DNA of 64,000 bases, taken from the NCBI RefSeq assembly GCF_017876405.1, contig NZ_JAGINW010000001.1:10863203-10927202 (forward strand). Reading direction: 5' to 3'. Positions 35,704 to 44,643 of this stretch are shown piece after piece. Both the position numbers and the translations under genes were made by a program. The notes under the pieces are model-generated. The model worked only from the letters and a program-made list of their open reading frames with translations, did no database searches and had not been told where the DNA came from. The stretch is from Kibdelosporangium banguiense (GTDB taxonomy: Bacteria > Actinomycetota > Actinomycetes > Mycobacteriales > Pseudonocardiaceae). Positions within the stretch are counted from its first letter, which is position 1; every line of letters starts with the position of its first letter.

Positions 35704-36875
35704 AGGTCCTGCCGACGATCTTCGACGCAGACACACATATCTACGAACCGGACGACTGTTTCACAAGGTATCTCCCCGGCGCTGTGCGGGACCGAGCCGT
35801 GCATGTGCGAGAACACCGTGGCGATCGAGCGTGGTGGTTCGGAAATCGTCCGCTGACGTTCGTGCCTGATGCGATTGATCAAGCGCATCGGCCAGGCGAT
35901 GGCGTCGCGTTGTTCGAAGATGACCAAGACGTCGTTCTGGAGCCGACGAACCAGCCAATCTACCGTGATCCCGCGGCCCGTATCGCGGCGATGGATGCGC
36001 AGGAAGTTGCGCACTGCCTGATCTATCCGAACCTGGGCCTTGTCGTCGAGAATGAAATGCTGGACGATCAGGAGGCGCTGTGCGCGAATCTCACTTCCTA
36101 TAATTTGTGGCTGAATGAAGAATGGGGATTCTGTTCGACCGGCCGCATGTTCGCCGCACCCGTTCTCAGCCTCTGTGACAAGCAGTGGGCTGTCGAGGAA
36201 CTTGATCGAGTGCTCACGGCTGGTGCTCGTACGATTCTACTGCGACCAGGGCCGCTCATCGACCAGAGGTCTCCTGCTGACCCATACTACGACGACTTTT
36301 GGCGCTTGCTTGACACAACGAGAGTGCCGGTGATATTTCATATCACCCAATCTGGTTACACCCGCTGGTATGGCACGCAATGGGGCGAGCATCCGGCGCC
36401 ATCGCACAGGGAGCTAACCCCTTTCCAGGCCTTTACGTGTTTCGGGGCGCGGCCCATGCAGGATATGTTTCTCAATCTGGCCGTGAACAATCTTTTCGGA
36501 CGCTTCCCCCAGCTTCGTGTCGTAAGCGTGGAGAACGGCACGTCATGGGTGAAGCCGTTGCTTGCCCTCGAACCGTTTGTGGCGCAGCAGCGCCGGCAGG
36601 GCGACTCGACCGCATCCGCCAGGTTCATCGTGGACGACCCGCTTGCCGAAATCATCAAACGACACCTCTATCTAGTCCCTGATCCGTATGAAGAACCTCA
36701 TACCGCACTTGAGGCAGTCGGCGAGGACAACGTTCTGTTCGGGTCGGACTTTCCTCATCCTGAAGGACTCGCACAGCCTCGTCTATATCTGGATCGACTG
36801 ACCGACATGCCCGAAGAAGTCGCGATCAAGATCATGGGCCTGAATGCCCGCGATCTACTGGACGGACCGGCATGA
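35700..36875 (+). CDS. Amidohydrolase (ACMSD-like TIM barrel)
   Basis: 391 residues. Metal-site motifs in order: IFDADTHIYEP (D.D.H at the first strand), VPVIFHITQSGY (barrel His), ENGTSWV, and DNVLFGSDFPHPEGL (late Asp and His). This is the ACMSD/gamma-resorcylate decarboxylase branch of amidohydrolases, which decarboxylates or hydrolyses small organic acids. Starts with ATGA overlap on the oxygenase and ends with ATGA overlap on the dioxygenase. Substrate unknown; context suggests tailoring of a small secondary metabolite. Confidence 0.85.
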   Translation: MKVLPTIFDADTHIYEPDDCFTRYLPGAVRDRAVHVREHRGDRAWWFGNRPLTFVPDAIDQAHRPGDGVALFEDDQDVVLEPTNQPIYRDPAARIAAMDAQEVAHCLIYPNLGLVVENEMLDDQEALCANLTSYNLWLNEEWGFCSTGRMFAAPVLSLCDKQWAVEELDRVLTAGARTILLRPGPLIDQRSPADPYYDDFWRLLDTTRVPVIFHITQSGYTRWYGTQWGEHPAPSHRELTPFQAFTCFGARPMQDMFLNLAVNNLFGRFPQLRVVSVENGTSWVKPLLALEPFVAQQRRQGDSTASARFIVDDPLAEIIKRHLYLVPDPYEEPHTALEAVGEDNVLFGSDFPHPEGLAQPRLYLDRLTDMPEEVAIKIMGLNARDLLDGPA

Positions 36876-37678
36876 CCACTAGCAACCAGCAAGAGTCCTC
36901 TCGCGCAGTGTTTGAACGCGATGGTTTCCTGCTCATGAAGGATGTGCTTTCGCGTGCGGAAGTGACGGAGCTGGAGACGGAAATAGACCGCGAACTCGCC
37001 GCAGCTTTCGGTGAGCAATTGTTGCATACTCCCAAACTGCGTGCCATTGACGGACACTATCTACCATTGTTACGTCCTGGCTGTGTATTCTCTCGTCGTT
37101 TGGTCGAGGACCCAAGACTGGTCGGAACTGCCCAACTGCTCATGGGAGATCATGTCTTTCTCGACCCGGTGAGCGCAGGCGCTGTGTCATTTTACGGCGA
37201 GGCATCGTGGCATCGCGATGCGGACCTGGATGTGCCAGGTATCAAATTCGTCTCCTACCTGGACATCTTGCGGCCAGGCGCTGGGGCGCTCCACTTGGCC
37301 AGAGGCTCGCATCGAGCGAGTCGTGTCACGCTCGACGGGAGGTCTGACGGATTTGACCTTGAGGCGCAGGAAAAAGTGGTGGTCGGGATGCGGCCAGGCG
37401 ATATTCTTGCATTCGACTTGCGAACATGGCACGCCAACCCGCACTCCGTGCGTCGTCGTCAGTGGACGGCGGTATACCTCCGGATGCCCCGGGACGAGCC
37501 CGAACGACAGGCGATCACCGCATGGCTGGCGGAAGGCGAGTCGTACGAGACTGTCGAACCACTTCCCGATGGAATTCGTTGGCTGGACCCAGAATGGGTC
37601 AATGACCCCGGCGCCAGCGCGACGAAGCTGGAGTGGCTGAGTGATCTCGCGCGCCTCGGGCGGACTCTACCGAGATGA
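36872..37678 (+). CDS. Phytanoyl-CoA-dioxygenase-family (PhyH) oxygenase
   Basis: 268 residues, non-haem iron and 2-oxoglutarate dependent by family. VFERDGFLLMKDVLSRAEV is the standard PhyH start; ASWHRDADLD carries the iron HxD; LRPGAGALHLARGSHR is the central strand pair; LRTWHANPHSVRRRQWTAVYLRM has the distal His and the 2OG-binding Arg region. Complete. Overlaps both neighbours by 4 bases. Likely hydroxylates an operon product. Confidence 0.88.
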   Translation: MTTSNQQESSRAVFERDGFLLMKDVLSRAEVTELETEIDRELAAAFGEQLLHTPKLRAIDGHYLPLLRPGCVFSRRLVEDPRLVGTAQLLMGDHVFLDPVSAGAVSFYGEASWHRDADLDVPGIKFVSYLDILRPGAGALHLARGSHRASRVTLDGRSDGFDLEAQEKVVVGMRPGDILAFDLRTWHANPHSVRRRQWTAVYLRMPRDEPERQAITAWLAEGESYETVEPLPDGIRWLDPEWVNDPGASATKLEWLSDLARLGRTLPR

Positions 37679-38433
37679 ACACGACTGACGAATACGTTTC
37701 TCAGCTTGAGAACTATGAACGACTCCTGGATCCGATCACGACATCGATACTGAAGAAGATCATCCCGCGAAACGATCTGGAATGCCTCGAGATCGGCGCT
37801 GGGGCAGGTTCGATCGCCAGGTGGCTGGCCGACCGGATCTCTCAGGGGCGTGTCACCGCCACCGATGTGGACGTCACACTTCTCACTCCCGGCCGGAGGC
37901 TGCACGTACGCGTTCTCGACGTACAGTCCGACGAGATCGGATGCCGGACCTGGGATCTCGTTCACGTCCGCAGCGTCCTCACATATCTTTCAGATCGGAC
38001 GCAGGTGGTTCGGCGATTGATCGCCGCACTGAAACCTGGCGGTCACCTACTCATTGAGGAGCCATACTTCGTCGACCTGACTGCATGCGACCAGATCGCC
38101 CTCGAAACCGTGCGGCATTACAGTCAAGCACTCCGGCAAATGGTGACCCATGCAGGGGCGGACGCACAATTCGGGCTTCGCGTGCCTCAGATCCTGACAG
38201 ATGCCGGTTTGCAGTGCGAGAGTCAGGTCGTGGGGTTCACCGGGCGCGCAGGAGACGGCGGGTGGGGTGACTTCATGGTGTCGCGCAGTTCACTGGAATC
38301 CCGGCGGATGGTCGAGCTGGGTCTACTGAGTGAGGAGGCGGCAGCCGCGGCCGTGAGGCAACTTTCCAGCGGGATCGAGCACCGAATTCCTATGCAGATG
38401 TGTTCAACCTGGGCGACGATTCCTGCCAGGTAG
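37675..38433 (+). CDS. SAM-dependent methyltransferase
   Basis: 252 residues. Motif I is CLEIGAGAGSIARWLAD; ATDVDVTLL is the acidic loop; WDLVHVRSVLTYL and LKPGGHLLIEEPYF are motifs II/III. A class I small-molecule methyltransferase. Last gene of the ATGA-coupled operon. C-terminus ends with GIEHRIPMQMCSTWATIPAR at 38433. Confidence 0.88.
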   Translation: MNTTDEYVSQLENYERLLDPITTSILKKIIPRNDLECLEIGAGAGSIARWLADRISQGRVTATDVDVTLLTPGRRLHVRVLDVQSDEIGCRTWDLVHVRSVLTYLSDRTQVVRRLIAALKPGGHLLIEEPYFVDLTACDQIALETVRHYSQALRQMVTHAGADAQFGLRVPQILTDAGLQCESQVVGFTGRAGDGGWGDFMVSRSSLESRRMVELGLLSEEAAAAAVRQLSSGIEHRIPMQMCSTWATIPAR

Positions 38434-38522
38434 GCGGGTCTGACCGAATGGTCGCTGTCGTTCCCGGGCGGAGCTTTGCCCGGTGCGGACTTCGCCGTGC
38501 GGTCTCGGCAGGTCATCACGTG

Positions 38523-38575
38523 ACTAGTGTCCCGCGTCAAAATAATCTTTAGAAATTCTGACGCGGGACACTAGT
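38523..38575. repeat. Perfect 17-base inverted repeat, solo IS-end pair or MITE
   Basis: ACTAGTGTCCCGCGTCA (38523-38539) is exactly inverted at 38559-38575 with 19 bases between. The arms begin with ACTAG, and the loop is AT-rich. It could be a terminator for the methyltransferase operon, but the length, perfection and ACTAG ends look like two abutting transposon ends. Confidence 0.6.
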
Positions 38576-38679
38576 ATGCGCACGAACATGAGGCAAACCG
38601 GGTGCCACTAACAGCTGCGTATGTAAACCTCGGCGAGTCCATCGGCCTGGACCGCGCGCGTTCCCTGCTTACCAGTTGA

Positions 38680-39630
38680 CAGTGAGCGCTTTTCATCCTG
38701 GTGTGGATATGTTGGTGGGTAAGGGATCCGAGGTGACAAGGTGATGTTCATCGGCGTGTCGTTACCGCGGACGTGACGAAGCCCTTGGTAGGACAGCAAT
38801 CGACCAAGATCCATGTCCGTACAACCAAGGGCTTCAGATGCTGTTTTACCGTGCCGCGCTGCCGTTGTCACGTCAGACCCTGACCTTCGTGTCCGATCTC
38901 ATCCGCGCTCACCGCCGAGAGCTGGGCTCGGCGTGGCGCAAGCTCAACCCAGGCCAGCAGGCGCTGTCGGTGCTGGTGTATCTGCGTAAGGGTGAACCGT
39001 TCGCGCAGGTCGGCGCCGGGTTCGACATCTCCACCGCGACCTGCTGGCGGTATGTCAACGAAACCGTCGAGTTGCTGGCTGCTCGGGCGCCCAAGCTCCG
39101 GGCGGCGTTGCGGAAGGCCAAACGCGAGAAGATGGCGTACGTGATCATCGACGGCACGCTGATCCCGATCGACCGGATCGCCGTCGACCGGCCGTTCTAC
39201 TCCGGCAAGCACAAGCGCCATGGGGTGAACTTGCAGGTGATCGCGTCTCCGGATGGGACGATCCTGTGGGTGTCCGGCGAGTTGCCGGGCAGCACGCACG
39301 ACACCGCGGCCGCCCGGATCTGGAACATCCTCGCCGCGCTGCGCGATGCGGGGCTGATCGCGTTGGGTGACAAGGGCTACCACGGCTACGACGAGACCAG
39401 CCAACAGGTGATCACCCCGTACAAGGGCAAGAACAAACCCGAGTCGCAGAAGGATGCCAACCGCGCTCACGCTCGGCTGCGCGGCCCCGGCGAACGCGCC
39501 AACGCCCAGCTCAAGTACTGGCGCATCCTGCACAAAGTCCGTGTCAGCCCGCATCGCATCGGCCGACTCGCCAAGGCCATCCACGTCCTACAGAACTACG
39601 AGGTCACCGCAGGATGAAAAAGGCTCAGTG
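38680..39630 (+). mobile_element. IS5-type insertion sequence
   Basis: CAGTGAGCGCTTTTCATCCTG at 38680-38700 is inverted (CACTGAGCCTTTTTCATCCTG) at 39610-39630. One intact transposase lies inside. The right end lies within the coding sequence of the XRE-like gene on the other strand, replacing its last residues. Confidence 0.85.
38838..39617 (+). CDS. IS5-family transposase
   Basis: 259 residues. Helix-turn-helix start (SVLVYLRKGEPFAQVGAGFDISTATCWRYV in two pieces), then the DDE_Tnp_4 core: YVIIDGTLIPID (Asp), LIALGDKGYHGYD (Asp), GPGERANAQLKYWRIL (Glu). Intact. Confidence 0.92.
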   Translation: MLFYRAALPLSRQTLTFVSDLIRAHRRELGSAWRKLNPGQQALSVLVYLRKGEPFAQVGAGFDISTATCWRYVNETVELLAARAPKLRAALRKAKREKMAYVIIDGTLIPIDRIAVDRPFYSGKHKRHGVNLQVIASPDGTILWVSGELPGSTHDTAAARIWNILAALRDAGLIALGDKGYHGYDETSQQVITPYKGKNKPESQKDANRAHARLRGPGERANAQLKYWRILHKVRVSPHRIGRLAKAIHVLQNYEVTAG

Positions 39631-40799
39631 TCCAGCAGGTCCCGTAGAGCGCGAACCGCGAGACTGCCGGGTTCCATGCCGCTCACCACGTCCACGAACA
39701 GGCGGAACTCGTCCGGCTTCCGCTGCAGTTGGAGGACAATGCCGAACAAGTGCATCCGGGGCGACGGGAACTCCTGGATGGGCAACGGATAACCCAAATG
39801 CGCGGAGAGCAGTTCCAGACACAGCTGCCGGCCGGCCGAGTCCCGTAACGAGTTGACACGCTCCAGAGTGTCGACAATCCGCTCAGTCTGCCGCCACCGC
39901 AGGACCGCGTCCGGATCGGGCGTTCGGTGTTGGATCTGCGTGGCGAGCCGGGCGAGTTCGGCGGCCTGCTCGTCGAGCAGTTCGTTTGTCCAGTCCAGGT
40001 CCGCGTTGATGCCGTCGAGCACCTCGTCGCCGACCGCACCGGTCACGTCGAAGACCATCTCCTCAGAGCGGAGCATCCCACGCAGCGATTTGATCTCCGC
40101 TTCGGCGGTGGCGACCAGCTCCTGGGCCCGCTGGTGCTCGATGGTCGCGCGGTCCAGTTGGTCCTCGGTTCGCTCCTGGGCCTGGATGGCGGCGGCGAGC
40201 TTGCGCCCGACGGCGTCCCGTTCGGCTTCGGTGGCTTTCGCCTGCGCGAGTGCGTTGTCGCGTTGGGCGGACAGCTGGGTCACGCTGTCGACGACGCGCG
40301 CGAGCGTCCATTTCAGCGCCCAGATGAGCTTGGTGGTCTGTTGCTCGGCGCGGACGCTCGCCAGTAGCTGCCCGTACAGCTCGCTCAGCTCGTCATGGGC
40401 CTTGATCAGGCGTTGCTGAGCGTCCACGGCGGCGGTCTGCGAGTTCATGATCAGCGTCCGCGGATCGGCGAGGTGATCGTCCCGCCGGCGGATTCGACGC
40501 CCCTCGTCCCGTCGTGCCTGCTCCCAGCGGGTCGTCGCCTCCGCCACCCGTCGGTCGCGAATACGCGGGTCGGGAACGCACGCGCGCGCCAAGTCGATCA
40601 CAAACTCCCGGTCCGGCAACAGGGCACCGTTGAGCCGCTTGGACACAGTCGCCGAACTGCACCCCAACTCCGCCGCGAGCCGGGCCATCGTCATCGCCGC
40701 GTGGTCGACCAGGCCACGCAGGTAGCCGGCGAGCTCGTGCAACGCGGGGTCGTCGCCCTTCAGTGCCGCCCAGGGATGCCCCGGCTTCCGGCGCGCCAT
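39631..40799 (-). pseudogene. XRE-type regulator with coiled coil and effector-associated-like end, cut by IS5
   Basis: About 390 residues. N-terminal HTH: MTMARLAAELGCSSATVSKRLNG. A long coiled coil follows (residues about 105-250: LIKAHDELSELYGQLL, QRDNALAQAKATEAERDAVG, QERTEDQLDRATIEHQRAQ). The C-terminal 90 residues (ADAVLRWRQTE-like start, IVDTLERVNSLRDSAGRQL, HLFGIVLQLQRKPDEFRLFV, MEPGSLAVRALRDLLDTE) have the pattern of effector-associated domain 2 from bacterial conflict systems. The frame then enters the IS5 end (PFSSCGDLVVL, stop at 39588). Only a few residues are lost, so some function may remain. Confidence 0.65.
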
Positions 40800-40943
40800 C
40801 TGCCCTCCAGCTCAGGCGAGTTGTTCGCGAGACAACCCTGGTTGTACACGACCGACCCGGTTGTCTCCGCGAACAAATACGCAACAACTCCGCCGGACCG
40901 CACCGTGCGCACGTCACGCTCCAGCGAGAGAAAGAGCGCACCC

Positions 40944-41078
40944 ATGAACAGGACGGTCATCAAGGAGATCTGCCAGCTGATCCGCGCGGGCATGGACAGC
41001 TGGGGGCACACGCTCCGCCTGTCCGTGATCATCGTCGTGCTGACGGTGGCCGCGGTCGCGGTCGTCAGCGTCCGGTGA
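40944..41078 (+). CDS. Small single-span membrane protein
   Basis: 44 residues from ATG 40944 (GAGAGAAAGAG upstream): MNRTVIKEICQLIRAGMDSW, then one transmembrane helix (LRLSVIIVVLTVAAVAVV). Divergent from the XRE-like gene, 144 bases away. Function unknown; short proteins of this type often accompany such regulators in actinobacteria (impression, not shown). Confidence 0.6.
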   Translation: MNRTVIKEICQLIRAGMDSWGHTLRLSVIIVVLTVAAVAVVSVR

Positions 41079-41092
41079 GCCGGCTACCAACG

Positions 41093-41412
41093 TGTACCGC
41101 TCGAAAAGTCATCGTTGCACGTCAAGCGGCGTATCGGTATTCGTTGATGAGTCCATTGAGGACGCGGCGAACCAGAGACGATCTGCTGGCTCGTAGCAGA
41201 CGGGATCGGTGATCTGGCGGCGGAGGACGGCGTTCTCGTGGCGGAGCACGAGCAGCTCTGTGTCCTTGGCGGCGTCACGGCACAGCAACACCGCCGGAAC
41301 GGACAGCAGTCGTCGGGTCAGTCGGTACAGCAGCGACATGATCACTGGACCATGGTCTCAGCAGTTGCTCTTGGCCCTCCTGACCTCGTGCAATGGCTTT
41401 TCGAGCGGTACA
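41093..41412 (-). mobile_element. Non-autonomous IS-E derivative (320 bases)
   Basis: Both ends are present: TGTACCGCTCGAAAAGTCATC at 41093 and its inverse at 41412. The interior joins the first 64 codons of the transposase (SLLYRLTRRLLSVPAVLL, LLVLRHENAVLRRQI) to its last codons, a large internal deletion. It cannot move itself. Confidence 0.8.
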
Positions 41413-41483
41413 GGTTGGGAGGAATCCTCAACGAGTACCACCATGCCGCCTGAGCTGCACGGATGACATTTTCGGCAAGCGCA
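41413..41483 (+). mobile_element. IS-A right-end fragment
   Basis: Encodes GGILNEYHHAA and the right repeat ending ATGACATTTTCGGCAAGCGCA. It directly abuts the IS-E derivative, which therefore jumped into or recombined with an IS-A copy. Confidence 0.75.
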
Positions 41484-41699
41484 CACAATGAGACGTTCTG
41501 CCACACCGGACCGCGGCAGCAGGGCACCCGAAGTTTGTTGCAGCCCTGCTCTCGCGGCACTTCCGGCGCCGATACCGAAAACTGTGGAATCACCGCAGAC
41601 CGCCTGGGTGCTCTGTCAGCATGCACCTGGCGCGCCTATTCGTCGGCGCGTCGCCCGGCGCCTGGCCGACAGGAACCGGGCGACACCGGTCTGGGATGT

Positions 41700-41935
41700 G
41701 GTGGACCGCTGCTGCTGCGACTCCCCTACCTCGCTCTCACTGGCGTGGTCACGTTCCTCCGGTTACTGCCGACCAGCAGCACCGACAAAGGACATCGAGA
41801 TCTTGGCCCTACGACACCAGCTCACAGTCCTGCAGCGTCAAGTCGGGCATGTTCGCCGGCAACGCCGTTGACAAGCCCGACCGCACATTCCTCACCGCCC
41901 TGCCACACCAGCGCGATCGCGGCGACGAATACGAG
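41700..41935 (+). mobile_element. Relic of an IS-D/IS-A-type transposase start
   Basis: LLLRLPYLALTGVVTFLRLLP, then (one base shifted) DIEILALRHQLTVLQRQV and, after a gap, DKPDRTFLTALPHQ. These are the first 80 or so codons of an IS-D-like gene with at least two indels and no ends. 41484-41699 before it holds nothing I recognise. Confidence 0.55.
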
Positions 41936-42501
41936 TGATCGCCCCATGTTCCTTCCTCCTCGCTTCCGTCGCGCACCCCAGATACAGCGACAACAGGCCA
42001 ACCGGCTTGTGTCCGGTGATCCGAGTTGACGTACCGGCTGCGTTGACTGGCGGCAACCGTTGGGAACCGGTGGACGCGGATGTGCCGTGGTGCCAACTTG
42101 GGTATGCGCGGTGCGCAGCGGAACGAGTCGAACATCGCCATCACAAGAGGAAACAGGAACGTCTGGAACTTCGGCGGCGAGCAACCGAGACTCCTTGACA
42201 TGGAGCCGAGGCAACCTCGCCGACGCCGGCCTGTCGTTGAACCTGTTCGCACGGCGAGTAAGCCACAGCAAAAGAGCCAGCAAGATCCAATAGGGACAGC
42301 AGGCACAGAACTGAATCCAGCGTGGTGACGTTACAGGCACTGGACGTCGCCGGCGAACTTGCCACGCTGACGAGCCGAACCCCGTGTCATACCGGAAAAC
42401 GGGCGAAGGTGAGGGCAGAACGATGAGTCTCAGCCGGATGGACCGGATTGGCAGCCACGGCAAGCCGCACACTCGCGCAAGCCTGGTCATTGGGGGATGA
42501 C
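41936..42501. other. Region upstream of the MoxR operon
   Basis: 566 bases. Open frames exist on both strands but have no recognisable protein character. A minus frame over 41822-42490 contains one hydrophobic stretch (ILLALLLWL) but no family match. The operon promoter should lie here. Confidence 0.4.
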
Positions 42502-43467
42502 GTGTCCCACGCGACCTTGCTTCGGCAGCGCTTTCACGAACTGTTGGGCAACATCGAGAGTTTCATCCGTGGCAAGCCGGAAGCCGTCCGGCTGGTTCTG
42601 GTGTGCCTGCTTGCCCAAGGCCACCTGTTGATCGAGGACGTGCCTGGCGTGGCGAAGACGTCGCTGGCCAAGGCACTTGCCCGGTCGATTGACGGCGCGT
42701 CGGTCAGGCGAGTCCAGTTCACCCCGGATCTGCTGCCCTCTGATGTCACCGGTGTACAGATCTACGTCCAGGCCAGTGGCAGCTTCGAGTTCCGGCGGGG
42801 ACCGGTGTTCGCCAACATTCTCATCGGTGACGAGATCAATCGTGCCTCGCCGAAGACCCAGTCGGCTCTCCTGGAGGTGATGGCCGAGCGTCAGGTCACG
42901 GTGGATGGCGACACCTACGCCGTACCTGATCCGTTTCTGTGCATCGCGACGCAGAACCCGATCGACCATCTCGGCACGTACTCACTGCCCGAAGCCCAGC
43001 TCGATCGGTTTCTGATGCGCATTCCCCTCGGGTATCCCGAGGAAGTCGCGGATGAGATGACCGTTGTCGCCGACGGGCTCGCTCGGCGGAGGCCGGAAGA
43101 ACTGCCGCCGGTGATCGAACTCGGCGATCTGCAGAAGATGATCAGAGTTGTGCACGAGTTGCACGTTTCGGAGCCACTTCAACGCTACATCGTCGTGATC
43201 ACCAGGGCGACCCGGCGACATCCGGATGTCAGGCTGGGCATCAGCCCCAGGGGCAGTATTGCGCTCGCGACCGCCGCGCAGGCCCACGCCGTTTCCATGG
43301 GCCGGGAGTTCGTCACGGCCGATGACGTGAAGGCCGTCGCTGTCCCGGTACTGAACCACCGGCTGTTTCTGACCGCTGAGGCCAAGATTCAGCGGCAGAC
43401 GCCGGAATCAGTCGTTCAGGACATCCTGACCAGCACGCCGGTTCCCAGATCTCCGGTACGCCGGTGA
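42502..43467 (+). CDS. MoxR-family AAA+ ATPase
   Basis: 321 residues from GTG 42502 (GGGGGA upstream; the frame extends to 42448). Walker A EDVPGVAKTSLAKA, Walker B ILIGDEINRASPKTQ, sensor I FLCIATQNP, Arg-finger region SLPEAQLDRFLMRI, and the C-terminal helical lid. MoxR ATPases act as chaperones for VWA/DUF58 partners; the next gene is a DUF58 protein 6 bases away, so they form the usual pair. Confidence 0.93.
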   Translation: MSHATLLRQRFHELLGNIESFIRGKPEAVRLVLVCLLAQGHLLIEDVPGVAKTSLAKALARSIDGASVRRVQFTPDLLPSDVTGVQIYVQASGSFEFRRGPVFANILIGDEINRASPKTQSALLEVMAERQVTVDGDTYAVPDPFLCIATQNPIDHLGTYSLPEAQLDRFLMRIPLGYPEEVADEMTVVADGLARRRPEELPPVIELGDLQKMIRVVHELHVSEPLQRYIVVITRATRRHPDVRLGISPRGSIALATAAQAHAVSMGREFVTADDVKAVAVPVLNHRLFLTAEAKIQRQTPESVVQDILTSTPVPRSPVRR

Positions 43468-43473
43468 CCTGTC

Positions 43474-44643
43474 ATGATCACGAGAACGGGTTCATGGGTC
43501 GGCGCAGCCGCGATCGTGCTCGTGGCGACCGGGGTGTGGGCAGACTATCCGGAGCTGGTCACACTTGGCCTGTCTTGCGCCGCGGCGCTACTGACAGCGG
43601 TGATGTGGATGGCGACGAGACCCAGACTGGCCGCCACCAGGGAGATTCGTCCACAGCGGGTCACGGAGACAGAAGTGGCGTGCGGAGTGCTGGTGGTGAA
43701 GAACGAGGGATATCACCGAAGCCCGCCCTTTGTGGTGACGGAGAACATCGCGAATCGCAGCGTGGCTGTGCCCGTGCCGAGCCTGACCGCTCGAAGTGCC
43801 TTCAAGACGGTCTATCCGTTGCCGGCTACTCGGCGCGGCCGTTATGTCGTCCCCGCACTGATGATCAGTCACTCCGACCCACTGCAGTTGCTGCGTACCG
43901 AGCGCTCTCACGGCGGTGAAACCGTCCTGTATGTACACCCTCGCATCCACGATGTGGCCCCGATGCCCATGGGTGGCCGGCGGGACTTGGAAGGGCCGAC
44001 GTCGAACAATTCACCGCCGGAAGGCGTGGCCTTCCATAGCCTGCGTATGTACGAGGCCGGTGACGACCGGCGCCACATCCACTGGAAGTCGAGTGCCCGC
44101 ACGGGAACCCTGATAGTCCGCCAAACAGTGGTACCCGATGAAGCACGGCATTTGATCATCCTTGACACCAGCGCCGAGCCATACGGTGAAGACTCGTTCG
44201 AAGGCGCGGTGCGGGCAGCGGCTTCCCTGTGTGTGGCCGCGAATCGAGCCGGATTTCCGGTCGATCTTCGTACCACCGCCGATCCGGCGACCGGCACCGA
44301 GCAAGCAGAGCGACCACAGGACAGCAGTGTCACGACCTTGCTGGATCTGCTCGCGACTACGCGAAGTTCCGCAACGGATCACGGTCTGGCAGCGATGAGC
44401 GACCTCGTCGGCGATGTGGTCTCCGCTGACGAAGAGGTCGTTCTCGGTGTGGTGACCGGAACGCCGGACCCGGATCAGCTCGAAGTCCTCATCTCGGTAA
44501 GGCCGCGGTTTCTCACCGTCGTACTCGTCCAAATCGGACACCGAGAGCCAGGTCAGCAGATCACGCTGCCCGGCATCATCACGGTCAATGCACGTACCAG
44601 CACGGAGTTCGCGGTCAGATGGAACCAACTGGCACTGCCGTGA
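43474..44643 (+). CDS. DUF58-domain membrane protein
   Basis: 389 residues. Two N-terminal transmembrane segments (VGAAAIVLVATGVW, LVTLGLSCAAALLTAVMW), a beta-rich periplasm-type region, then the DUF58 core: HSLRMYEAGDDRRHIHWKSSARTGTLIVRQ (two stretches) and the VWA-like HLIILDTSAEPYGED. Standard client of MoxR. Its stop overlaps the GTG of the next gene. Confidence 0.9.
   Translation: MITRTGSWVGAAAIVLVATGVWADYPELVTLGLSCAAALLTAVMWMATRPRLAATREIRPQRVTETEVACGVLVVKNEGYHRSPPFVVTENIANRSVAVPVPSLTARSAFKTVYPLPATRRGRYVVPALMISHSDPLQLLRTERSHGGETVLYVHPRIHDVAPMPMGGRRDLEGPTSNNSPPEGVAFHSLRMYEAGDDRRHIHWKSSARTGTLIVRQTVVPDEARHLIILDTSAEPYGEDSFEGAVRAAASLCVAANRAGFPVDLRTTADPATGTEQAERPQDSSVTTLLDLLATTRSSATDHGLAAMSDLVGDVVSADEEVVLGVVTGTPDPDQLEVLISVRPRFLTVVLVQIGHREPGQQITLPGIITVNARTSTEFAVRWNQLALP

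Noticed and set aside
41822..42490. 222-codon minus-strand frame with one hydrophobic stretch
   Set aside because: Overlaps an IS relic in its 3' part, has Arg/Ser/Pro-rich low-information sequence and no ribosome site or family pattern.
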